From assembly GCA_000149265.1 (NCBI GenBank), contig CH003375.1, forward strand, positions 91,132 through 155,131: DNA of 64,000 nucleotides, in the 5' to 3' direction. Positions 1 through 11,426 of the stretch are shown piece after piece (position 1 is the stretch's first letter; every line of letters starts with the position of its first letter). Made by a program: the position numbers and the translations under genes. Origin of the DNA: Ciona savignyi (Eukaryota; Chordata; Ascidiacea; Phlebobranchia; Cionidae). The notes under the pieces were generated by a model. That model made no database searches. It saw only the letters and a program-made list of their open reading frames with translations, and was not told where the DNA came from.

Positions 1-532
1 CATTTTATCCTAAAATATTTATGATAACTTTATACATTATAGTTTTATTAAAGCGATTGCAAGTAAATTGGCAATAGTTAAGAAATTACTGCGAAGTGTT
101 AGTATATTTACAGGTAATAGTGCGACCACAATTTTCAGTAAATATAATTAAGTTTTTTTAAAACACTTCAAAAAGTACTGCGACTTCTCTATCATATGCA
201 ACACACTGTCATTTTCCAGTATAAGATTATCAATTAATAAGTGTCTTCGATTAAAAAAAATATATAGGTGGCGAAAAACAAGCTGGAATAATTATTAAAG
301 AAATGGCACTTTAGCAATGTAAGCAGCATGGGCTGCCGTATAACGCCCAATAAAATGTAATAAAGCATTGGAAAGCGACATTTTTATACAAGCATTGAAA
401 AGCAATATATTTACAGCTGCACACATGATATTTTACAACCATAGCATTTGCAATATAGCGTGACATTACTTGATTATAACAAGCTGTTGTGTTGGATTGT
501 AAAATAAATTAGGCCTATTCAAGCTAATATTA
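1..532. other. AT-rich flank downstream of the SLC43-like gene
   Basis: No coding signal or RNA gene seen. This is the 3' flank of the minus-strand transporter. A minus-strand AATAAA lies near 46-51, which is far for a poly(A) signal of that gene. Confidence 0.5.
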
Positions 533-2023
533 TTAAGTAATTTTACGCAAGTTTTTGTAAGTGAGCATGGAATGCAAAAATGTACAGGCAGACATACCGA
601 TCATGGAATAATTCACAATAGTAAAATCTTTATCGACCGAAATACCGAGGGAAAATAGGGCAAACTGTAAAAATCCAGAAATTCCACCTAACATCGTAGT
701 GATGCCGTAAAGAGTGCCAAAATGACGCGATGGAAAAGCGAAAGCGATAAACGTGCTGGTGCTGGCGTAGACAAAAGATCGCGCTAATACGAACAGAATA
801 AACGAAGAATAGGTATGTTTTAAAGCCACCGTCACCGAAACCAGCACTGTCAACAAACTCGTTGTGAAAACCGAAACCAATAAACCTGCCCACGTCGACT
901 GTTGTTTACTGTATCCTCGTACTATACAGAAACGAATCGTTCCGTCAGTTAAAATTCCGTGGGCGGGCGAAATGCAAATAGAAAGAACAAGCAAAATTCC
1001 CAAAATATTCGTTAGCCTCCCGACGTTTGCCTCGCTTTCAATGTTTGCTATCCAAGTGGAAAAACTTCCCAAGAAAAAGATCATTCGTAAATTCAGCAAA
1101 CTATAATAGAGTTGAACAGACCAGTACAAGTGTGACTTTAAGCATTGGAATAACGTGACTTCACCAGATTCAGAATACATTTCTTTTCCAGCTTCGTTGT
1201 CGTTTTGCACTTGAGATTCTAGTTCCAGTCGTTCAGGTGAATTCGTATGGTCCTCCATGTCTACAGCGCTACCTACCGATTTATAACAAAAGCATTTCGC
1301 TTTGACGAGATCCATCAGCTCAAAAATCCCGTATCTTGTATTAGTGGTCGTGTCAGAAAACCATTTTCGTGGCATAAGTAGGAAGGTTGATACCAAGGGA
1401 TAGACACTTATGATAACATATGCTATAGAAATTGATTTCAGATCTATCCCAGAATCGTAAGCTATCTTAAACATCAAAAACACGAATGTTCCCGAGTTAA
1501 ACGACCCGTTTATAAGCGTAATGACAGAAGTTTGAGCTTTTCCGGCCACTTTTCCCAGCTGAATATTTGACATAAGAATGTTAAACCCCCCAATAGCAAG
1601 TAATACCATCGATGGAAAGAGAATGCCGGAGTTGGTAGCGGATGAGACAGCAAGCATAACCGAAGCGATCATGATAGCAATTGACGCAAGAGAACGTTGG
1701 ATCCATGTTCCGTATGTGTCCAAAATATACCCTCCGAGCGGTAGTAATATTTGAGATACTCCAAGAGCAACCGTAAAAACCAAATTTAGCATTTCACTGC
1801 TTTTGCCGCATTGCGTAGAGGTTAAATTTCCATTGATCAAGGTTAAATTCATGTTCGGAGTCACGTTTCGGATGGTACCATTAAAATTATTGCTACACAG
1901 GTATGAAAAGTAATTCTCCCTCTTTAAAACATACTCCAATGAAGGCCAACCGAAAATGACTCCACCAAACAAAATGCAATCCAGACACGCACTTACAATA
2001 CTTAAAACTTGTTGTAGTTTCAT
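533..2023 (-). CDS. SLC43-family transporter (SLC43A3-like)
   Basis: Multi-pass plasma-membrane carrier of the major facilitator superfamily. SLC43 members move large neutral amino acids (A1, A2) or purine nucleobases (A3); the substrate here is inferred only by similarity. The protein has about 12 hydrophobic segments. The N-terminal signature FGGVIFGWPSLEYVLK is followed by a first outer loop with four N-glycosylation sequons (about residues 50-75), and LLMPRKW follows transmembrane segment 6, as in SLC43A3. I chose the methionine at 2023 over the one at 2044 because a splice-acceptor-like TTTCAG ends 10 bases upstream of it, so the seven extra residues would be intron or outron. That gives 496 residues, close to the vertebrate length of about 490. 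The CDS has no intron, which is odd because vertebrate SLC43 genes are split. Family call is firm; the subtype is likely A3. Confidence 0.85.
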   Translation of the reverse strand: MKLQQVLSIVSACLDCILFGGVIFGWPSLEYVLKRENYFSYLCSNNFNGTIRNVTPNMNLTLINGNLTSTQCGKSSEMLNLVFTVALGVSQILLPLGGYILDTYGTWIQRSLASIAIMIASVMLAVSSATNSGILFPSMVLLAIGGFNILMSNIQLGKVAGKAQTSVITLINGSFNSGTFVFLMFKIAYDSGIDLKSISIAYVIISVYPLVSTFLLMPRKWFSDTTTNTRYGIFELMDLVKAKCFCYKSVGSAVDMEDHTNSPERLELESQVQNDNEAGKEMYSESGEVTLFQCLKSHLYWSVQLYYSLLNLRMIFFLGSFSTWIANIESEANVGRLTNILGILLVLSICISPAHGILTDGTIRFCIVRGYSKQQSTWAGLLVSVFTTSLLTVLVSVTVALKHTYSSFILFVLARSFVYASTSTFIAFAFPSRHFGTLYGITTMLGGISGFLQFALFSLGISVDKDFTIVNYSMIGMSACTFLHSMLTYKNLRKIT

Positions 2024-3555
2024 TTTTAGAATCCTGAAATACAAAACAAAGCATTAAATGGCAGGAATACGAGTTTGCTGTTTTTGTTATGACCATTTTT
2101 TAGCATTTGGCGTTATCGTCGTTATCTGAGGATTAGAATCCGTTTATGCTTAGAAATTTCCTATGAAAATATTATATTTCGTTTTCGTTGACCTGTATTC
2201 TATGTTTTACCAGTAGCCTACGTGTTGGCAGTATGCAGTGAGCCGTGAAGTCTCGTCGAAACTGCATAACAATCCAGCTAGGTAGACTGGAACAAATACA
2301 CTAAACTTTTAAAATTTATTCTGCTTAAAAACATCGCACGGTTTCCTTATGCAAATGAAACAAATAAGACCACCGGTTTTCATGCATAATGCCACAGATC
2401 ATTATTTGCTTTGTGTACGAATTTTAAAATATTATTTTAACATTCCTGTCCAGCCAAACATTTTATTTGGATTAAACTATATTCTTGAAAAAATAAAATA
2501 AATCATGGCATTTTTGGATGAAAATCATGGAACGAAAGATAAAAAATTGAGACAAGTATAGCCAATTATGCTTACATATGTAGTTTATTAGTGTTGTAAT
2601 TTTTTTAATCACAGTTTAACCGCTCGTTAATGGTTTACTACGTCAACTTGATATAAATAATTCACTAACAAAATATTTACAAAAATATAACTAAAAAAGG
2701 TTGCCGATGGTTTTAATAAATATATCTTCCTTCTAATATCTCTAAATGTTCAACTCAATTAATTTTTGTTTTTGTTTTCATATTGGTCGAAACGAATTTC
2801 ATATTTAAAAAAAACGAATTTCATATTTGATATTTGGTGAATTAAGTACGACTGGGAATTATTTCAACTATTTTTCGGAAATTTCTTAGAAATTTAATTC
2901 CACTAAAACGAGTGACCAGACTCATTTACGCTACATATAAAACAAAATAATATAATCGGGTTGAATCTTCTAGAAGTGTTAGCTAATAGGGCTTGAATAT
3001 GCAAAATTAAATTTCAGATAAATTGCGCCATGGAACTTTTCTACAGAGCCCAGGATATAAATACAGCGGCCATTTTGCGAATTTCCGGCGTTAAATATTC
3101 TTTAACCGTCGATATTTAGAAAATGGTAAAGATTAGTAATTTCAAATTGTAAAGAAAGTTGTAGGTGAATCAAATAAACTGGAAAAAGTATTCTATAGAG
3201 TCTTATGTATACATACCCCGAATTACGATACAAAATGTCTTAAGGCTTAAAATATAAAGTTTACGGGTTAACATAATTATATACTACCACTATATAAAAC
3301 AGCAAAACACTTGAAAGCAAAGCAAATCAATAGTAAATATCAATGTAAGCGAATATTTAAAAACCCCATACCCACCGTATTACCCTAGTAACCCCCATCA
3401 CTTAACCCCACTCAAACTCCCCATTACAACGGGAATAAAATTAACATATTTAACGTTGTATAATTTGTATAAAAATATATTAAGAGTGATTAAGTCGGTT
3501 ACAGGAAACCGGATTGTTTTTGCATGCAGATAAAATACAGTTAAAAGTGGTTTTA

Positions 3556-3596
3556 AAAAAATACGGGTGATTTACACGTGATTGACACTCTCTCGT
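3556..3596 (+). repeat. Stub of TA-flanked MITE (one terminus)
   Basis: ACACGTGATTGACACTCTCT matches the right terminus of the complete MITE at 6291-6793 with few changes. No opposite end is visible nearby, so this is a fragment. Confidence 0.55.
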
Positions 3597-4384
3597 TTTG
3601 TACTCTCTTTAAAATTTTAAGTAATTCTTTATTCTCAGTTTTAAATTCAAGAAATATTATTCATAAAGAAAAACAAGAAAATCGACAAGTTGTCTGAATG
3701 CTAGAAAACGGAAAATATGATTATCTTCCGGAGATTAATAATAGTTTCCTAATAGTTTCAACCTAATTTAAAAACGCGTTCTACCCAATGACCTGGTAAC
3801 CAGACATGCATGTCACCAGCGTTACGCAGAGAAAAAGTAAATTAAAATTTCAAAGTGAGCACATGATAAATTATAGTTTCTTTAGGAGTTAGCTAATAAA
3901 AGAATAATTAAAATTTAAATATGATTATAACTTTTAGGCGTAAAAAGGTGTTATATTTTATATCCGTACTTAATTTAATACCATGTTAATACTTCACTTA
4001 ACAGTACTAGTATTCGACCACTCAGCCCAACACTTTCATCTCCATTTCACAACATACGGTATGAGAATGCTCTACAAAACTTTATGAGAGCCTGTAGTTA
4101 TTTCCTCGGGTTTTATTTGTTTCATTGCAGTTCGTAGAACACAACTGGGTGATCACGGTCAATGAAGCACGACGCTTAAAAAAATGGGTCAACCATAACC
4201 GTAACCATGACAAATACGCAAAAGCGCGATCATATTTCCGTGTCAATATTTTTCCAAAAACACAAGGGGTATTGTGACGTAGAGGGTTATCTTTCGCCAT
4301 ATTCGATTGAGGGATTTTGACAACATTTTGCTTTAAACGCTTTTTTACACCCAATCAAGTAATCTTAATTGAAACTTGATACAA

Positions 4385-4555
4385 TAGTAATAAGAAAGTG
4401 TCAAACCCATGTTCTAAAACCACTATATGTTTCTTCATGCAAAAACGATCGGATTTCTACCTGTTTACCTATTCACACGTGGTATATATTAAACATAGTG
4501 TATAGCGTTTGTATCTGCAAGCAGAAATTAATGGGTTTCCTTCAAATGCAAAGGT
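4385..4555. repeat. Degenerate copy of the TA-flanked MITE
   Basis: AAGTGTCAAACCCATGTTC and the following ACCACTAT stretch resemble the left terminus of the family; the far side keeps the 'tctgcaagcagaaattaatggg' type segment found inside other copies. Heavily diverged. Confidence 0.4.
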
Positions 4556-5199
4556 AACTGGTTATCGTGGCCTTCTCATACATTAAGTTTTTTTATTTGA
4601 AGATCAAAACAACTAATAAGTATATCCAAGGTTAGGAACATGTTTGTAAAAAGGCTAATCACACCTGCTGCATAAAACACTATTAGGCGGCTGCTACTTC
4701 ACTGGTTCAACCAGACAATTCCTACATTTGGTATTCATTTGCATAACTCATTGCATCTGCTGTTCCGCCCGCTGACGCCTTGGCCATGTGAGAACGTGGA
4801 ACCATTGACTCTGGTATACCGTCATGTGGCTGAACGGCGACCGATACATACCCTGAATTGTGTGCAAAAAACGCCTTGATAACAAGACCACCGCAACATT
4901 AACAAAAATATGACACGTTGTCTCATTAATTTTAATGTAACTGCAATTGTATGAATAATCCGAAACAATTGCAATAGGATCGTATTGTTGTTGCAATAAA
5001 TTTAATACATTTTTGCGCATGGGGTATAAAGGGGGGTGATAAACCTTCAACCGATTATTTAGATGTTGCAACAGTGGTCAATTAAATTTTCGGAGAAAAA
5101 AAGAAAATACGATCGACGAATCACGCTAATAATCGAATTGAATGTGTTTTGACGGTATCTTTAGAAGTTCAACCAAATATTCTCCCTGTTTCTCCATTT

Positions 5200-5640
5200 C
5201 AAACTAACCTCACAAAACGCATGTAACTCAAACTTCTTTCACTAAAAAGTCTGTTTTTTGCACAATTTAAATTTAAAGGTTGAATCTGCGACCTAAACCC
5301 AAAACCATCCAAATGTTTGCTTAATATTTTGAGCTGGTACCCCTCCGTACATTGGGAACTTTTTCCCAACAAAACAGCCAGCGGATGCAAAATCAACACC
5401 TTTATTTCACGAAGCACTGCTCCAATATCACATAATTTCACAGTTAAACGAGAACACACAGGCGCAACCCAGCACATGCTGCTTCCAACAAAACAAAAAT
5501 CTAGGAATACACACCATTGCTACTTATTAAAATACTCATTTAAACACCATGACTAAAAGAGGGCAACTATTTTGTTCCGGCCGAGCATTGAGGTTTATTA
5601 ATTGGCTATACTCCATGTATGATTTACGCTCTGCTTACTA
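5200..5640 (+). repeat. Dispersed repeat R3, copy 1
   Basis: Shares several long blocks with 59690-60040: a 'cccctncgtacat...aactttttccc' block, 'aagcactgctcca', a block around 'caccattgct', and 'catgactaa.agagg' then 'tattaattgg'. Two shorter related pieces lie at 43425-43570 and 43745-43900. There is no ORF, and I see no clear inverted termini. The short frames on both strands here are not genes. Confidence 0.55.
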
Positions 5641-5984
5641 GCGTCGAGCATTACACCCACATGCATACCTCTGGACTCCATATCCAACTAGGTTTCACAG
5701 AGATAACTCCGATCCCTAGTTTCGATGAATCCAGAGCCATGAGTTTGGACAACGATTTGACCTCTCCTTTCAACGAAAGTCTATCAGTTCTATTGCACTC
5801 GGCTATTAACAATCAAAGAACCCAGAATAAGCGAGTGGGGGCGCTTATACTTTTCTTAAAAATAGTCAGCACATAGTAAACTCAATTCTTAAGTATTTTT
5901 TGGTGGTAACATTTTTTGTAGGGATATGCACGTTCCCGAAACCGTTTTTTTTTATGAAAAATTCTCTATAAAGGAAAAGGAAAA

Positions 5985-6178
5985 GTATAATGCTTATCCC
6001 CATTTATAGGAAAATCAAATTAACACACGTGCAATCGTAAGCTTACCTCGCGGCCAACGTCAGGTTATCACGGCCATTGCAGTGTGTTGTGTATGATTTA
6101 CACGTTCCTTCAATTTAGTAGAACCCAATAGGATTCATGCAAAGTTGAATGTCTTGCTCATGTCTTTCAGCCGAAGCT
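5985..6178 (-). mobile_element. SINE, head-truncated, minus orientation
   Basis: Reverse complement of the SINE body from the tail region to the 'acccatta' block; the tRNA-like head is missing. Diverged from the full copies at 17031 and 50913. Confidence 0.65.
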
Positions 6179-6290
6179 GATGTAATTTTCAAGAAGGACA
6201 AAATGAAGATACAACTACCTGTTTGGGTGATGAGTGTTCTATAAACAATAGTAACCACAGATCCAGTGAATAGTTTTACCAATTAGACTA

Positions 6291-6793
6291 GAGAGTGTCA
6301 ACCACATGTTTAACCACAACTATTTATAATTAAAAACATTTTGTATGCTAGGCCTACATATTCATGTGAGCAGGGTTCCTAGCCACAATTTTATACATCA
6401 AGTATGAAGTTTGTTGCTGCAAGCATAAACGCATGGGTTCCAGGGGTAACATTTGTAAGATATGTGCACTCCAGGTCCATTCCAATATTCCAGAAAGTTT
6501 TAACCGGACTGCCATAGTCTTGTTTCTGCAAGCATAAACGCATGGGTCCTATAGTTATCAAACCAAACTTCTTTTCAATGTGCTGACGTTCACATATCTG
6601 ACAATAAATATTTTGGTCAATGATAATGAATAACAAGATTGTTACCTCAGGGATGGGCATTTTCGCTTGCAGAAACATACTACATACTCGGTGTATAAAA
6701 TACAAATTGTTGGTTAGAGACCATGAAGCATAAATATATATCATACAAAATGTGTTTTACAAATACTGGTGGTTAAACGTGGTTGACACTCTC
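6291..6793. mobile_element. Complete TA-flanked MITE (503 bp)
   Basis: The two ends are inverted copies starting GAGAGTGTCAACCAC on the left and ending GTGGTTGACACTCTC on the right; similarity between the arms runs more than 100 bp inwards. TA lies directly outside both ends (6289-6290 and 6794-6795), as expected of the Tc1/mariner-type target duplication. No transposase is encoded. Diverged relatives or single ends lie near 3560, 4385, 11053, 13200, 15228, 18421 and 26636. The assignment to Tc1/mariner rests only on TA and is inference. Confidence 0.75.
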
Positions 6794-6799
6794 TAATCA

Positions 6800-7854
6800 A
6801 TTGTTATTAAACTTAATCGACAGTCGGTACAGACGAAACGCGTGTCTACAAAACTTTAAGAATTTCGTTTTATGAAGGAATAAAGGCGACAAAAATTCAC
6901 TTAACTTTACCGTATTCATAACGAAATAAATATAATAGATTTTTTAATGACAAAACAAGAGCAAATACGACAAAATATTTATATCTATATAAATATTATC
7001 AGACAGGTAAAATGTAGACCTTGATTTTGTGAAGAAATTTTAACCAACATACGCCATTTGTTTGAATTAAACTTCTGTACGATGTGTCAGATTTTCGGAT
7101 ACGCTATTGTACCACGCGACAGACGTGTGACGTCTCAATCTGTTTTATCGCGACATAAATCGACGTGAGGTTGTCCAAAATCGGAAACTTCTACAAAACA
7201 ATAAGATCAAATATATGACAACTTTATACCAGTAGACTGACTACTCATTTTTGATGGCAATTTATATCCAATGTGGTAAAGTTTGGAAGCGTATAAGAAT
7301 TTTATATCGTATTATTGTTTCGTTTTACATTAATGTTAACATTCGCCGCATTTTGTAAATGCTAAATTTAGATTTTGAATAAATTATTAATAATTAACAT
7401 TTTCGTTATCGTATAACTCACTGAAGTTAGTAATGATGTATTCACTAAAAAAATATATATAAATTAAAAATGTTAAGATAACTTACAGTTTTTATCTGTT
7501 TATTAAAATATCAAATAAAATGAATCGTTGGCTAAATACGGAAAAGTTTGTAGGCACGCGTTTCGTCTGCACTGACTTACGAATAGGTTTAATAACAATT
7601 GATAAGAATCATAGACGCAACAGTTTGAACACAGCGTGTGTCACTGAGATATCCGAACTTGGTAAAAACCTCCTGCGGTGACCTCTCTTGCTATCAGGAA
7701 ACTGAACTTCTGTTTAATTACCTCATTACAAGATCAAAAAGAAAAACACAAGTTCGACTGCTTATAAAATCCAAGCCACGCGTTCGAAGTTCATTATTCG
7801 AGAATTTCTCTGACACATCACAAGCTACTTACAAAGTTTCTAGAACATTGAAAG
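6800..7854. other. Upstream region of the T-box gene
   Basis: AT-rich, no coding or repeat unit recognised. It is the obvious place for the T-box promoter and enhancers, but I cannot point to a supported core promoter element. Confidence 0.35.
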
Positions 7855-9405
7855 ATGAGAATGAATATTGCAAATTCAAACCATCAAGCGATAAGCTCAC
7901 GATCCGGACCGCAAGTTCATCTTCACGATGTACATTTATGGGATAGTTTCTCAGCTGCTCAGACTGAAATGATTGTTACTAAAACCAGAAGGTTAGAAAA
8001 ATATCTAAGTTAATATATAGCAAAAATGTACAAAATGTTAACGTGATCATTTATTTTCTTTTATTATTTTTTTTATTTCATAGTAACAACATCTAAGTTA
8101 ATATATAGCAAAAATTTGAAAGTCAAGGTTGAAAGTCAATTTACAAAATGTTAACCTGATCATTTATTTCTTTTAGGCGAATGTTCCCTGGTTACCGAGT
8201 TAAAATAATTGGGATGGACCCGAACGCTCAGTATTGCGTATTGATAGACATTTCGAGTGTGGATGAAAGCAGATACAAGTTTCAACACGGGAAGTGGGTG
8301 ATAGCTGGTCGTGGAGAACCACATATCCCACAAAGATTATATTTGCACCCGAATTCACCTTGTACCGGACAACAATGGATGAAAGATATAGTTTCCTTCC
8401 ACAAAGTTAAATTAACCAACTCGTGTGGGAATTGTGGAGAAGGAAAGTTCTTCGTACATTCCATGCATCGATATCAACCTCGTCTCCACATTGTTCGAAC
8501 TGATGACGTCAATACGTTACATCTTCAACCGATGTCAACTTTCGCTTTCCCACAAACTTCCTTTACAACGGTCACAGCATACCAGAACGGAGAGGTAAAT
8601 TAAATTATTTTTAAGCAAAATATACCTATAAACATGGTTTAATCATTTATTCATATTTATAATATATCCACAGATCGCTAAGTTAAAGATCTCTAACAAC
8701 CCTTACGCCCGAGGCTTCCGAGAAGACGGAGCGAAGACTATGAAAGCGAAATCGACACTTGCGTCATTTACTCGACCTGTATCAACCACCCACAAGCGAA
8801 GATGCACTCCAAACACCACTTCTCCGAATTCCACAAAACGAGTGAAACTTGATTACACACCAGCAGTGTACGACCAAGAAACACAACCAACCTCGTGGTA
8901 TCAACCATCGGAACAATATGCACCATCTGGTTACGTACACAGCAACCATGTTGACCACCAAACCATCCAAACAACCAATGTGTATCCTTCAGTTTTTACC
9001 CAGTCGTATGACGCGAATGCCCACAATCAATTATGTTCCGAAGCACCTTACGACATGACTGCTTTCCACCAACCATGTTACGTTACAAACCAACTTACAA
9101 ACTCAATCCAGTCTGTTCCAATGGAGCCGAAATCTATGCACGTCACAAACGGACCGATATACGTCAGAGATTATGTAGAAAACCCACAATGCAGTGAACA
9201 ACAATTCGACCAGTTTAATTACCACAACGATTCACCAAATATCACTGAGCCACCACCAACATTGTACCTCAATACTTGTGATGCTACCAAGCCGACATCA
9301 TCTTACAGAACCTCATTATCTTCCACTGACGAAGGATATTTCTCATCGGGAAGCCCGGATGCTCATTGCCTTGAAAACATTGATTCTTTGTTCACTTTCA
9401 GTTAA
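7855..9405 (+). CDS. T-box transcription factor, Tbx6 class
   Basis: Nuclear DNA-binding regulator; in chordates the Tbx6 class controls paraxial mesoderm and muscle fate. Exons: 7855-7991, 8177-8594, 8674-9405; all introns are GT-AG and the joins keep frame, giving 428 residues. The start is fixed by a TGA in frame two codons upstream. The T-box runs from about residue 22 to 203: LWDSF, TEMIVTK, RRMFPGYRVKI, VDESRYKF, HPNSPCTGQQWM, VSFHKVKLTNS, HSMHRYQPRLHIVR, TAYQN and NPYARGFRE. VSFH(K/R)VKLTNS with HSMH(K/R)YQPR points to Tbx6/Tbx16 rather than Brachyury or Tbx2. The tail is rich in Thr, Pro, Asn, Gln and His, with no recognised domain. The N-terminal region before the T-box is very short (about 21 residues). 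Tunicates have several Tbx6 paralogues and I cannot say which this is. Confidence 0.9.
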
Positions 9406-9460
9406 CGTTATATTGATTTATGCTGTTTCAATGAGTGTATTGTTTAACCAATGATAATTT

Positions 9461-9466
9461 AATAAA
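9461..9466 (+). terminator. Poly(A) signal of the T-box gene
   Basis: AATAAA 56 bases after the stop codon of the T-box CDS, inside an AT-rich 3' flank. Confidence 0.6.
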
Positions 9467-9717
9467 ACACAAGTTTCGATATCAATCGCTTTAACAACAT
9501 AATATTAGTTTCCCTATAATTTTTTCGAACTACTTGAAATGTCATTATGGCTATTAACCGTTTAAAGTTCATATTTGGGCTTTTAAATATTAGGGCTTTG
9601 GCAAAGAAACATGGTGTAAAGAAATGCAATCTAATATATTTTAATTCTGATCTAGTTTGAAAAAGTTAACATTTTTTTAGTTGTTCAAGTCAGTTACATA
9701 CTTGTGTATCGGGTATA

Positions 9718-9765
9718 AAACTAAGCGTTTTGGACAACTCACAATCAAACTAAGCGTTTTGGACA
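9718..9765. repeat. Two-copy 29-bp tandem repeat
   Basis: AAACTAAGCGTTTTGGACA occurs twice with a period of 29 bases. Short local duplication with no apparent function. Confidence 0.6.
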
Positions 9766-9929
9766 TACAATCGTACTCCATTTGCAATTTCTTACATATC
9801 TAGATGATCTAGATCTAGATACACCTGATAAGTTCGTAATACCGTTTTATTATTTGTCCCATTTGGGAAAAAAATTGGAAACATATTGTTTTTGTGCGTT
9901 GTTTTTAATTTTATATTCGTCAAACGCTT

Positions 9930-10110
9930 GACAGGCATACCATGTGACAGGCATACCACCCCGAAAACTAGGAGAAGTCGTGAAGGATCTGTTCAGATAA
10001 TTAGTCTCCAAGATTTTAGAAAGTTAGCACAGGGAATGCCTGGCTATTTATGAAACAAACCGGAAAATTACCTAGGAAAATACCCCAAAAATTAAGATTT
10101 TTTATATCCT
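9930..10110 (+). repeat. Diverged partial copy of the 330-bp repeat family
   Basis: Contains 'gacaggcatacca' twice and then 'cctaggaaaatacccc', blocks that occur in order in the array at 12000-13160. Low similarity elsewhere. Confidence 0.4.
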
Positions 10111-10182
10111 TAAGAAGAAAACGTCAAATCAAATTAAAACTTCATGAAATGGTAAATATTCTATATAGGTAAAAATAGAAAT

Positions 10183-10545
10183 TTAAGGTGATAAGGTATG
10201 TCGAGTTGATTTTGATTCTGTAATCCTTCGGCTGATACGCAAAGCACTTATGTTGTTTTCTTGTCTTGATCGCGATTGGTGGCAGGTGCATTTGGTTGCT
10301 CGTCGCTTGGCCAAAAGTTCTCCTTGGCTATCTTTTCGTCTTAATGATCGGTGGGTGATAGTGATTTGACTACATGCATAGATGAAATGGGTCGCGTTTG
10401 TAATAAAAACAACCGACATTGCATCAACTAAACTTGCCGTATCTGTGTCGTCAATTACGACACAAATAGTTTTCCAATAATAAACGTTTACATATAGTTC
10501 ACAAGTAAAAATTTCGAAAAAAACGAATAATATCCAAATCAAAAA
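10183..10545 (-). CDS. Possible C-terminal fragment of a 7TM receptor
   Basis: Open frame of about 120 residues after a TGA. It shows a hydrophobic helix (WILFVFFEIF), a loop with Cys, a second helix ending ITNATHFIYA followed by a basic, Ser-rich tail. This resembles TM6-TM7 and the tail of class A receptors, where many peptide receptors have NxxxxFxIYx before a basic helix 8. The conserved Pro of NPxxY is absent. No other receptor exon was found on this strand before the P450 gene, so this is a lone exon, a relic or a chance frame. Confidence 0.25.
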   Translation of the reverse strand, partial: FLIWILFVFFEIFTCELYVNVYYWKTICVVIDDTDTASLVDAMSVVFITNATHFIYACSQITITHRSLRRKDSQGELLAKRRATKCTCHQSRSRQENNISALRISRRITESKSTRHTLSP

Positions 10546-11052
10546 AGCGATTCACCACACGCTAATCCGCCAATCTATTCGTCCGAAAAGAGTAACTGCA
10601 CTGGTATAAACTCCGGTGACGTTTAACTATCTAGTGAGCAGTTTCGAACCTTAAACCCCTCACCTAAACGGCGATGTATAACAAACCGTAATGCATTATA
10701 ACAAAAGTAAAATACAAATCCATATTCTTCTTTAAGCATAGGGTATAGCGACAAGAAGCCAAATGCACCTTGTAGTTTCAATTATCTATAGGAAAATTAT
10801 TTTCCACATTTTTTATTGAGCTGTAGCACCAACTAAATTATCCGCTTAATCTGGATAACACGCTTTCCGCAATATTAGAGAACACGCTAAGCCATGGCGT
10901 ACTATATTTGCTTAAATTAGATTTTTAAGCTCACGTAGGGCAATTAAAAATCGCTCACGCTTTATACAACGGAATTTTTGAAACTGTAATTCCAACAGAT
11001 CAGGTTATAACCGTGCGGTCAAACATATGCGCATACTTCTAGGTTTAAATTA

Positions 11053-11215
11053 GAGTGTCTCAAGCACGTGTGAACCACTACAATTTTTAAAACCTCATTT
11101 AAGTACCCGGTATATGTTTCTACAAGAAAAAACAAACGGGATCACTCTTGGTATTTCTAATACAAAGTGTACGACATTTGTTTCTTCTTACAGAAACTAA
11201 TGGGTTCCCAAGACA
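11053..11215. repeat. Degenerate left part of the TA-flanked MITE
   Basis: TTAGAGTGTCTCAAGCACGT followed by GAACCACTAC and, further on, 'cagaaactaatgggttcc' resemble the left arm and subterminal part of the MITE at 6291. It lies just downstream of the P450 stop codon. Confidence 0.4.
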
Positions 11216-11426
11216 TTTTGTTTTTACATTGGACGTAAAAGACAAAATACGAGTTTGATATTAATATTTGGAAATGATTTTTTTGTAATACTTCTTAATA
11301 TATAAAAACATATGCTTTCATTACCTTTAACTAACATCTATACACTTTCCAATTTATAAATCATATTCTCTTGTTTTTTTCCAATGTAAGAGATAAATAT
11401 GTACAGCACTGAAAGTGTTTACGCGG

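Larger units (their letters stand above)
2045..5190. other. Gene-poor AT-rich interval with MITE relics
   Basis: No conserved coding sequence recognised on either strand. It holds decayed ends of the TA-flanked MITE family: a terminal stub near 3560-3596 and a degenerate copy near 4385-4555. The short ORFs at 4082-4354 and 4748-5071 have no recognisable family and look like chance frames. Confidence 0.4.

Noticed and set aside
2024..2044. Upstream ATG of the SLC43-like ORF as the start
   Set aside because: The seven extra codons overlap a good splice acceptor (ATTTCAG), so they are more likely not in the mature message.
7638..7946. 102-codon plus-strand ORF overlapping the T-box start
   Set aside because: The T-box exon 1 reads in another frame with clear homology; this ORF is a shadow that ends inside that exon.
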